A DNA stretch of 64,000 nt from Carnegiea gigantea (lineage: Eukaryota; Streptophyta; Magnoliopsida; Caryophyllales; Cactaceae): positions 1 to 64,000 of the forward strand of contig JAKOGI010002293.1 in NCBI GenBank assembly GCA_029747015.1, written 5' to 3'. A model generated the notes under the pieces. That model was not told where the DNA came from and searched no databases. It saw only the letters and a list, made by a program, of their open reading frames with translations. Positions 10,811 to 19,470 of this stretch are shown one piece after another. The first letter of the stretch is position 1; every line of letters starts with the position of its first letter. Made by a program: the position numbers and the translations under genes.

Positions 10811-13410
10811 TTCCCCCCGGGTAAGTGAAAGTTTGCCCTCAAACTAGGAAGGGGCTCATCATCGAAATAGGGGCTAAGATCGGAGACATTGAAGGTAGCC
10901 GAAACGCCATAATCTTCAGGTAGATCAACCTTGTATGCATTGGGCCCAACCTTCTCAAGGATTTCAAATGGACCATCGGAACGTGGCATCAACTTAGATT
11001 TTCTCTTTGAAGGGAAACGCTCCTTCCTCATGTGAATCCATACCAAATCTCCTGGTTGAAAATGTACCTCCTTGCGATGCTTGTGGCGCTTTGCATGGCT
11101 CTTTCATTAGCCTTGGCAATGTTATCTCTAACTCTTGCATGAAGATCTTGGATCTCCTTGGCTCTTTTTTCAGCTTCCCAACTAAATTTTGTGGGAGTTG
11201 GAATGGGAACAAGATCCCAGGGACTCTTGGGATTGTAGCCATAGACAACTTGAAATGGAGAGAGTTGGGTGGACTTGCTAGGCACTCGATTGAATGCAAA
11301 CTCGGCATGTGATAGCAACTCATCCCAATTCTTCAAATGCTTCTTCACTAGGACTCGAAGTAAGGTACCCAAAGTCCTATTGGTGACTTCAGTTTGTCCA
11401 TCAGTTTGGGGATGACAAGTAGTGCTCAACTTGAGTTGAGTACCCAATTTGCGCCATAAAGTTAGCCAAAAATGACTAAGAAACTTGGAGTCACGATCGG
11501 AAACCATGCTCTTGGGAATGCCATGTAGTCTCACAATCTCCTTGAAGTAAAGATCAGCCACTTGAGTAGCATCATTAGTAGTGTGGCAAGGAATGAAATG
11601 CGCCATCTTGGAGAATCGATCGACAACCACCATAATGGAGTCTTTGTTTCTTTGGATTCTAGGCAAACCCGTGATGAAATCCAAGCTAATATCTTCCCAA
11701 GGGGCTTGAGGAATGGGAAGTGGAGAATACAATCCTTGGGGCAAAGAATGGCTCTTAGCCATTTGACAAGTAGAACATCTTTGGATGAAATGCTCTACAT
11801 CTCTCGACATCTTAGGCCAATAGTAGTGTTCCTTCAACATTGATCTAGTCTTCTCGACACCAAAATGGCCAGCTAGGGCTCCTCCATGTAGCTCTTGGAT
11901 AAGTAGTTCACGAAATCCACATTGAGGTATACAAAGGCGTGAACCTTTGAATAGAAACCCATCTTCTAAGTGGAACAACCCATGGGGGTGTTTAAGACAC
12001 TTCTCAAAAATGTCCTTGAAATCATCATCTTTTGGGTACAAATCTTTAACAATTTCAAATCCAAGTACTTTAGTACTCAAAGTAGAGAGTAATAAGTACC
12101 TTCTTGATAATGCATCAGCTCCTTTGTTGAGAGTTCCCGCCTTATGTTGGATAGTGAAGTGGAAGGACTGAAGATACTCTATCCATTTAGCATGTCTAGG
12201 GTTGAGCTTGTGTTGTCCTTGGATGTATTTGAGAGCTTCATGGTCGGAATGAAGGATGAACTCACCTCTAACTAAGTAATGACGCCAATGCTCCAATGCT
12301 CTAATGATTGCATAAAACTCCTTGTCATAGGTGGAGTACTTTTTTTTGGCATCGTTGAGCTTCTCACTGAAAAAGGCAATGGGTCTCTTCTCTTGAGATA
12401 GGACAGCTCCAATTCCTACCCCGGATGCATCACATTCTACTTCAAAGACTTTGGTAACGTCGGGCAAGGCTAGAACGGGGGAACTAGTGAGCTTCTTCTT
12501 GATCTCTTCAAAGGCTTGTTGTGCTTGCTCGTTCCATGAAAACTCTTTGCCTTTAATTCCCTCGGTCATAGGAGCCATAATTGTGCTGAAATTTCTAATG
12601 AACCTCCGGTAAAATGAGGCTAGGCCATGAAAACTCTTTACTTGAGTGATGGATGTAGGAGTTGGCCACTCTTGAATAGCCTTGATCTTGCTTTCATCAA
12701 CTTGGAGGCCTTGGGCGGAAACAATGAAACCCAAGAATACCAGTTGAGGAGTGAAGAAAAAGCATTTCTCCATGTTGCCATAAAGTTGTTCTTGAGAAAG
12801 AATCTCCAAAACTTAATTGCAAATGCTTGGCAATGCTCCTCCTCGGTCCTTGCTATATGACCAAGATATCATCAAAGTAAACAACACACAAGTTCCAATG
12901 AGGGCTTGAGAAACTTGGTTCATGAGTCGCATAAAAGTTCTCGGGGCATTAGTAAGCCCCGAATGGCATTACAAAGCCACTCAATAAAAACCCCTCCTTT
13001 AGTGTCTTAAAGGCGGTTTTCCATTCATCACCTTCAAAAATGCGAATCTGATAATAGCCACTTCTAAGATCAATCTTAGAAAAGATAGTGGCTCCGTGTA
13101 ATTCATCCAATAGATCTTCCAATCGGGGAATAGGATACCGGTACTTGATAGTGATCTTGTTTATCGCCCGGCTATCAACACACATACGTATGCTACCATC
13201 CTTCTTAGGAACAAGGAGGGCGGGCACGGCACATGGGCTTAGACTTTCCCGAATTAAACCCTTGGACAAGAGATCATCCACTTGTCTTTGGATTTATTGT
13301 GTTTCGCTTGGAGACATCCGGTAAGCCGGCTTGTTTGGAAGTATGGATCCGGGAACGAGGTCTATCTTGTGTTGGATAGATCTTGGAGGGGGAAGGCCAT
13401 GTGGAATTTC
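10768..13410 (-). pseudogene. A unit 2: RT, RNase H and integrase
   Basis: The RT start (13281-12949) shows KKDGSIRM and [10 protein letters not shown]. It has a stop near 13295 (Glu codon) and then a dense patch of small indels (12810-13010) that destroys the YFDD region. From 12809 to 11028 the frame is open for 593 codons: RT thumb, RNase H ([16 protein letters not shown]), integrase HHCC and DDE core. A lost T near 11080 shifts the tail, which is open again from 11046 to 10768, ending 43 bases inside the LTR. Outside the indel patch this is one of the better-preserved pol genes of the A family here. Confidence 0.85.
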
Positions 13411-15132
13411 TTATGGAAAAACATGGTGATAGGCTTGTAGGAGAGGGGTGAGTAGTGGATGTGAGGGAGATGGGGGCTTAGACTCTTCTTGTAAAAGTAT
13501 CAAGTCTTTAAAAGACTCATACTCATGATGCTCAGATTTGAGAAGAGTAGTAAGGAAGACTTCCAAATGAGGATTGTCTTTTGGTTTAGAGGGGGAAGGA
13601 CTTTTGTGAGGGGTAAGAGTGATTTTCTTACGGTCCTTGAGAAAAGAGTAAGTGTTCATCTGGCCATCATGGATGACACTTCTATCAAAAAGCCATGGTC
13701 TACCCAATAATATATGGCAAGCATCCATGGGGACTATATCACACCAAATCTCATCGTTATAGTTTTTCCCAATTGAAAAGGAAACAAGACAACGGTGAGT
13801 AATTTGCAAACCTTTTCCTTGATTCAACCATTGTATGGTGTAGGGATTTGGACGAGGAGAGACTTGCAGCTTGAGTTTGTCCACCATAGTCTTTGAGGCA
13901 ACGTCAGCACAACTACCTCCATCAATGATAAGGGAACAAACCTTGTCTCCTACGGTACACCTGGTGTGAAAAAAGGCTTCTCTTTGCTCCATGTCCTTTT
14001 GAGTGGCAATTCCACTCAAGGCCCGGCGGATAACAAGCAACTCTCCTTCATCGGGGCCTTCTTCAACTTCTTCCAAGCTTCCTTCTTCATAGTGCTCTCC
14101 TTCTTCTTCATCATAGGCATGTTCATCACATGCTTCTTGGTACTCCGCTAGGGAAACGATCCTCTTGTTTGGACACTCAGATGCATAGTGTCCCATACCT
14201 TGGCACCGAAAGCAACGAACCTTGTCTTTAGATTTGGGCTCTTGTGTGGGGGGTTTTGGAGGGGTTGGAGTGGTGTTTTTGGTTTGTGGTGGTGGGGGAT
14301 TTTGTGGACGAGGAGGGTAGTACGAAAGCCTTTGTGTGGGGTAAGGACGAGAGAGAGGCTTGGATAGGATACTCTTTCCCTTTGATTTCTTTTGTTGTTC
14401 TACCTTGTAGGCTAGAGAACTCAAATCATCAAGGGATGAATATGGTTGCAATTCAACAATATGAGCAATAGACTCATCAAGTCCGGTTAAGTATCTTACC
14501 AAGGTTTGAGAGTCATCTTCTTTCAAGTCGCATTTGAGTAGGAGTTGTCCAAACTCCCGAGTGTACTCCTCTACACTTTTTGATCCTTGCTTGAGGCGGT
14601 GGAGTTTCAGATAATTATCTTGCACATAGTGTGATGGAAGAAACTTGGCCTTGAGTTTTTCTTTCATTTTGGCCCACGTTCTAATTTTCCCTTTCCCATT
14701 TCTTGCTCTTTTCGCTCCAAGGTTAGCCCACCAGATTGAAGCATATTTGTGGAGTTTAAGGGCTACAAGTTTTACCTTTTTGTCCTCCGGGATGTCCTCA
14801 TATTCAAAGATCCTCTCAATGGTGTGCAACCAATCGAGAAATAAGTCCGTGTCAAGTTGGCCTTCAAATTCGGGGATGTCAATTCGGACACCACCAATAT
14901 TGCCTCCTTGCCTTCGTCTCCTTGGGGCTTCTTCGTCACTAGAATTGGCTCGGGATTGAAAGACTTCTTCTTCCAATTCGACCACCGGTTCATGAGGATG
15001 AGAGGGAGTGGGGCTATGAACCCACCTTCGTTTTTCCTCCAAAAGTTGCCCAAGTTGAGTTCGAAGATAAGTGACTTGAGCTTCTAACTCTTCCACACAT
15101 GCTTGGTCGCTTCTTGTGGACTTTGTAGACAT
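13411..15132 (-). CDS. A unit 2: gag-protease ORF, open
   Basis: This ORF of about 573 codons starts at the ATG ending at 15132 (MSTKSTRSDQ). In order it has an N-terminal helix rich in Glu/Arg, a gag capsid domain (DIPEFEGQLDTDLFLDWLHT, KYASIWWANLGAKRARNGKG), and a Pro-rich linker. A zinc knuckle CFRCQGMGHYASEC, an acidic spacer, protease (LIIDGGSCADVAS) and the protease-RT linker follow. It ends in a TAA replacing the Gln codon of FPQEIP at 13411-13413, just before RT. The intact A frame is a single gag-pol polyprotein, as in many plant chromoviruses, so this stop is probably damage. The frame is open upstream of the ATG to 15276, across two of the leader hairpins. Confidence 0.85.
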   Translation of the reverse strand: MSTKSTRSDQACVEELEAQVTYLRTQLGQLLEEKRRWVHSPTPSHPHEPVVELEEEVFQSRANSSDEEAPRRRRQGGNIGGVRIDIPEFEGQLDTDLFLDWLHTIERIFEYEDIPEDKKVKLVALKLHKYASIWWANLGAKRARNGKGKIRTWAKMKEKLKAKFLPSHYVQDNYLKLHRLKQGSKSVEEYTREFGQLLLKCDLKEDDSQTLVRYLTGLDESIAHIVELQPYSSLDDLSSLAYKVEQQKKSKGKSILSKPLSRPYPTQRLSYYPPRPQNPPPPQTKNTTPTPPKPPTQEPKSKDKVRCFRCQGMGHYASECPNKRIVSLAEYQEACDEHAYDEEEGEHYEEGSLEEVEEGPDEGELLVIRRALSGIATQKDMEQREAFFHTRCTVGDKVCSLIIDGGSCADVASKTMVDKLKLQVSPRPNPYTIQWLNQGKGLQITHRCLVSFSIGKNYNDEIWCDIVPMDACHILLGRPWLFDRSVIHDGQMNTYSFLKDRKKITLTPHKSPSPSKPKDNPHLEVFLTTLLKSEHHEYESFKDLILLQEESKPPSPSHPLLTPLLQAYHHVFP

Positions 15133-15173
15133 GTTGGAGATGCTTTGAAGGAAGAATATGCAGCAGGGAAGGT

Positions 15174-15353
15174 GGCACGGTCGTGCAAGGGGGCACGGGC
15201 AGGCCGTGCTATGCTTCGACTTGAGGAAATGCAGAAAAGTATAGTGGCACGGTCGTGCTGGGTGGCACGGGGGCACCGTGCTGCGTCTCGACTTGAAGAT
15301 TTCTGGAAAATAAATATGGCACGGTCATGTGGGGCGGCACGGGGGCACCGTGC
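15174..15353 (-). other. Three nested hairpins in A unit 2 leader
   Basis: Copies lie at 15174-15209, 15246-15281 and 15318-15353, with the same arrangement and spacing as in unit 1. Confidence 0.65.
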
Positions 15354-15448
15354 GAACTTTCTGGCTTGTGGACACGGGCTGTTCACGGTTTTTTTTATTT
15401 TTTTTTTTTGGTGTATTTGGGTATGATGTGGGTCACTTAAAAGCCTTG

Positions 15449-15460
15449 GCTCTGATACCA
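15449..15460 (-). other. Primer binding site, A unit 2
   Basis: The minus strand reads TGGTATCAGAGC, two bases from the LTR at 15463. Confidence 0.9.
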
Positions 15461-15462
15461 AT

Positions 15463-16606
15463 TGATGTATATGTGGGTGGTAAGTGAACCAAATCAAACT
15501 CAAACAAATTCTAAACAAGAATCAAACCAAAGAAAAGTGAATATGGAAGATAGATTGAGATGGATCGAAGAATAATAACTAAAGAAAAAACAAAGGATAA
15601 ACAAGACCTTACACTTGAGATAATCCTTCACGGAGCCACTCAAGGGCTTGATCTTGGGCAAATTCTCTTGTCTTTACCAAGGAATCACTCCAATTGGAAA
15701 AAGGAAGAGAACCTAGAACACTACTTGAACTTGCCAAAATTCAAGATATAGAACTAGGGATTTGGAACACTTTTGAGAATCACACTCAAAGGTATTTCTA
15801 TTTCACTTGGGAAAGCTTACAACTCTGAATGATGAAATGCAACTACACAACCCACCTATTTATAGGCTAAACAAAGACAACCAAAAGACTTAAAAACTCC
15901 TAGAAATTAAAACTAGAAAATTGAAAAGACTTAGGAAAAATAAAAAGACTCATCATAAAAGGAGTGGGGGAGGTTATAAGGAATATTCTAGGATTTCTCA
16001 GCTGAATATCTCCATCTAGAAGCCTCCAAAACGTGCACAATATCAGCCACACAAATACATGTAACCGAAGACTCTTCATTTTCCCAGAATTAATCCTTGC
16101 AGCTGCCTCAACTTCAACAGAGCATAACTTCCAGAATACTCGGCCAAATCACGCGTTCTTGGGCTTGATAGAAAGCCCTGGAAGTCTATTTTCCATAATG
16201 GGCTCATTTGCTCAATTTGGATAAGCGGTGTAAAAGTTATGGCCCAAACAATGCACCTATCTCAGACTGGACTGGATCAGAATAATGTACCTTTGAGTGA
16301 TAGTTTGCCCAATCAAATGACGTCCAAATTAAACAAACTTGGGCTTATTTTAAAGCTGAAATCTTAAGATTCAAAACCATGTGGAGCCTCAAGTTGTGGG
16401 ACCACTTTAGTTAGGCCAAAAGTGCACACAAAAATCGGGAAATTGCAGGATGAAGGCGGTACTACCTCTTCGGGCATGAACGCCAATTTCCGGCAAAGGT
16501 TTGCAACTTCTTTGACCTCTTGAAGCTTGAGTGAGTCCTCCTTGGGCTGAGCTTGATGGTTCGGCTGAGCTTGATGGTCCTTGGGCTTCTCATGATGGTC
16601 TCCATC
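15463..16606 (-). repeat. A-family LTR shared by units 2 and 3
   Basis: A complete LTR (1.14 kb), TG...CA, lies between the unit 2 primer site and the unit 3 polypurine tract. It carries a short private duplication of GCTGAGCTTGATGGT (about 16546-16578). The LTR remnant at 17754-17960 shares it, so both derive from the same element. Confidence 0.9.
15857..15865 (-). promoter_or_regulatory. TATA box in A LTR
   Basis: The minus strand reads CTATAAATA, at the same place as in the LTR at 9684-10810. Confidence 0.55.
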
Positions 16607-17753
16607 ATTCCCCCCAGGGTAAGTGAAAGTTTGCCCTCAAACTAGGAAGGGGCTCATCATCGAAATAGGGGCTAAGATCGGAGACATTGAAGGTAGCCGA
16701 AACGCCATAATCTTCAGGTAGATCAACCTTGTATGCATTGGGCCCAACCTTCTCAAGGATTTCAAATGGACCATCGGAACGTGGCATCAACTTAGATTTT
16801 CTCTTTGAAGGGAAACGCTCCTTCCTCATGTGAATCCATACCAAATCTCCTGGCTGAAAATGTACCTCCTTGCGATGCTTGTTGGCGCTTTGCATGGCTC
16901 TTTCATTAGCCTTGGCAATGTTATCTCTAACTCTTGCATGAAGATCTTGTATCTCCTTGGCTCTTTTTTCAGCTTCCCAACTAAATTTTGTGGGAGTTGG
17001 AATGGGAACAAGATCCAAGGGACTCTTGGGATTGTAGCCATAGACAACTTGAAATGGAGAGAGTTGGGTGGACTTGCTAGGCACCGATTGAATGCAAACT
17101 CGGCATGTGGTAGCAACTCATCCCAATTCTTCAAATGCTTCTTCACTAGGACTCGAAGTAAGGTACCCAAAGTCCTATTGGTGACTTCAGTTTGTCCACC
17201 AGTTTGGGGATGACAAGTAGTGCTAAACTTGAGTTGAGTACCCAATTTGCGCCATAAAGTTAGCCAAAAATGACTAAGAAACTTGGAGTCACGATCGGAA
17301 ACCATGCTCTTGGGAATGCCATGTAGTCTCACAATCTCCTTGAAGTAAAGATCAGCCACTTGAGTAGCATCATTAGTAGTGTGGCAAGGAATGAAATGCG
17401 CCATCTTGGAGAATCGATCGACAACCACCATAATGGAGTCTTTGTTTCTTTGGGTTCTAGGCGAACCCGTGATGAAATCCAAGCTAATATCTTACCAAGG
17501 GGCTTGAGGAATGGGAAGTGGAGAATACAATCCTTGGAGCAAAGAATGGCTCTTAGCCATTTGACAAATAGAACATCTTTTGATGAAATGCTCTACATCT
17601 CTTGACATCTTAGGCCAATAATAGTGTTCCTTCAACATCGATCTGGTCTTCTCGACACCAAAATGGCCAGCTAGGGCTCCTCCATGTAGCTCTTGGATAA
17701 GTAGTTCACGAAATCCACATTGAGGTATACAAAGGCGTGAACCTTTGAATAGG
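16605..17753 (-). pseudogene. A unit 3: integrase remnant
   Basis: Only the integrase survives, from FKGSRLCIPQCGFREL to the C-terminal [19 protein letters not shown] and the polypurine tract. There is a TAA at about 17491-17493 where other copies have Glu in PWEDISLD, and a lost base near 17083 (VPSKST). At 17752-17755 integrase jumps directly to the U3 part of an LTR through a shared GGA. The integrase N-terminal part, RNase H, RT, protease, gag, leader and most of the 5' LTR were removed in one deletion. Confidence 0.85.
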
Positions 17754-17960
17754 ACCACTTTAGTTAGGCCAAAAGCGCACACAAAAATCGGGAAAGTGCG
17801 GGATGAAGGCGGTACTACCTCTTCGGGCATGAACGCCAATTTCCGGCAAAGTTTTGCAACTTCTTTGACCTCTTGAAGCTTGAGTGAGTCCTCCTTAGGC
17901 TGAGCTTGATGGTCTGGCTGAGCTTGATGGTCCTTGGGCTTCTCATGATGGTCTCCATCA
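17754..17960 (-). repeat. A LTR remnant, right end of the tandem array
   Basis: It matches the U3 start of the LTR at 15463-16606, including its private duplication, and ends exactly at the canonical CA (17960). It is the outer terminus of unit 3's 5' LTR. Confidence 0.8.
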
Positions 17961-17961
17961 T

Positions 17962-18588
17962 ATTCCTATTCCCACTCCTACAAAACTTAGTTGGGAAGCC
18001 GAGAAACGAGCCGAGGAAATTCAAGAACTTCATGCTCGCGTTCGTGACAACATAGCCAAGGCTAATGAGAGAGCCATGCAAAGCGCCAACAAGCACCAGA
18101 AAGAGGTACATTTTCAGCCTGGAGACTTGGTTTGGATTCACCTGCGAAAAGAACGTTTTCCTGCTAAGAGAAAATCTAAGTTGATGCCTCGATCCGATGG
18201 GCCCTTTGAGATCCTTGAGAAGGTTGGGCCTAATGCTTACAAGGTTGATCTTCCTGGAGATTATGGAGTTTCAGCAACATTCAATGTCTCCGACCTTAGC
18301 CCCTATTTTACTGATGAGCCCCTTCCGAGTTTGAGGGCAAACTTTCACTCACCCGGGGGGAATGATGGAGACCATCATGAACGGCCCAAAGACCATCAAG
18401 CCCAGCACAAGGAAGACCCAATCAAGCTTCAAGAAGTCAAAGACGTGGCAAAACTCTGTAGAAAAGTTTTATTCCTTCCGGAAGAATTAGTGCCCGATTC
18501 GTCCCTGCGGAAGGTAATTTCTGTGGCAACTTTTGGACAAGCTCAAGTAGACCCACAACTTGAGGGCCCATATGCTTTGGAAGCTTAA
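17962..18588 (+). pseudogene. A3 integrase C-terminus with LTR-encoded tail
   Basis: A fragment of 209 codons, open from the junction, covers IPTPTKLSWEAEKRAEEIQE, then [18 protein letters not shown] and [20 protein letters not shown]. It then crosses the polypurine tract without a stop and reads 75 further codons of the LTR, ending in EGPYALEA. No chromodomain is seen. This is the best uninterrupted example here of the A pol frame continuing into the LTR, a feature known for CRM-clade elements. Confidence 0.8.
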
Positions 18589-19470
18589 GATTTTAGCTTT
18601 AAAGTAAGCCCAAGTTTGTTTAATTTGGACGTCATTTGATTGGGCAAAATATCACTCAAAGGTACATTATTCTGATCCAGTTTAGTATGAGATAGGTGCA
18701 TTGTTTGGGCCATAACTTTTAAACCGCTTATCCAAATTGAGCAAATGAGCCCATTCTGAAAAATAGACTTCCAGGGATTTCTAGCAAGCCCAAGAACGGG
18801 TGTTTTGGCCGAGTATTCTGGAAGATATACTCTGTTGAAGTTGAGGCAGCTGCAAGGATTAATTCTGGGAAAGTGAAGAGTCTTCGGTTACATGTGTTTG
18901 TGTGGCTGATATTGTGCACATTTTGGAGGCTTCTAGATGGAGATAATCAGCTGATAGAAATCCTAGAATATTCCTTGTAACCTCCCCTACCCCTTTTATG
19001 ATGAGTCTTTTCATTTTACTTAGTCTTTTCATTGGCTAGTTTTAATTGTTAGGAGTTGTTGAGTCTTTTGGTTGTCTTTTGCTGAGCTTATAAAAGAGGA
19101 GGGGCGTGTGATGCTTGTCATTCAGATTGTATGAGATTTCCAAAAGCAATACAAGTACTTTGAGTGTGTTTCTCAAAAGTGCATCTAAAATTCCTAGTTC
19201 TATATCTTGAATTGTGGCAAATTCAAGTGGTGTTCTAGGTTCTCTATCTTCTCCATTGGAGTGATTCCTCGGTTAAGACAAGAGAATTAGCCCCAGATCA
19301 AGTCATTGAGTGGCTCCGTGAAGGATTATCTCAATTACAAGGTCTTATTCTATCCTTTTCTTGTGTGGTGAAGATCTTCTTCCATCTCATCCATCTTTCA
19401 TTTCTCTTTTCACTTTGGTTTGTTTGAGTTTGAGTTTGATTTGGATCACTTTCCACGCACACATACATCA
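18363..19470 (+). repeat. A3 3' LTR
   Basis: 1108 bp, TGATGGAGACC...ACATACATCA, preceded by the polypurine tract GGGGGGAA. It is very close to the solo LTR at 59580-60687, of identical length. Confidence 0.9.
19089..19096 (+). promoter_or_regulatory. TATA box of A3 LTR
   Basis: TATAAAAG precedes AGGAGGGG, the same context as in all plus-strand A LTRs. Confidence 0.6.

Larger units (their letters stand above)
4808..17960 (-). mobile_element. Tandem array of A-family gypsy elements sharing LTRs
   Basis: The order from left is: LTR fragment (4808-5038), internal region 1 (5039-9683), full LTR (9684-10810), internal region 2 (10811-15462), full LTR (15463-16606), internal remnant 3 (16607-17753), and LTR remnant (17754-17960). 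Each full LTR has a primer site on one side and a polypurine tract on the other, with no TSD between units. It is therefore at once the 5' LTR of one unit and the 3' LTR of the next. The repeat unit is about 5.78 kb. Unequal recombination between LTRs is the simplest origin. The array's right end is an exact LTR terminus (CA at 17960). Confidence 0.85.
17961..19470 (+). mobile_element. A3: 3' end of a plus-strand A element
   Basis: Integrase C-terminal coding sequence, polypurine tract (18355-18362) and a complete 3' LTR (18363-19470) lie in the opposite orientation to the array at its left. The LTR ends exactly at CA and is followed by RNase H of H (-), so A3 was inserted into H. The minus-strand array was then inserted into A3 at 17961. 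Everything upstream in A3, and any TSD partner, is missing. Confidence 0.8.
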
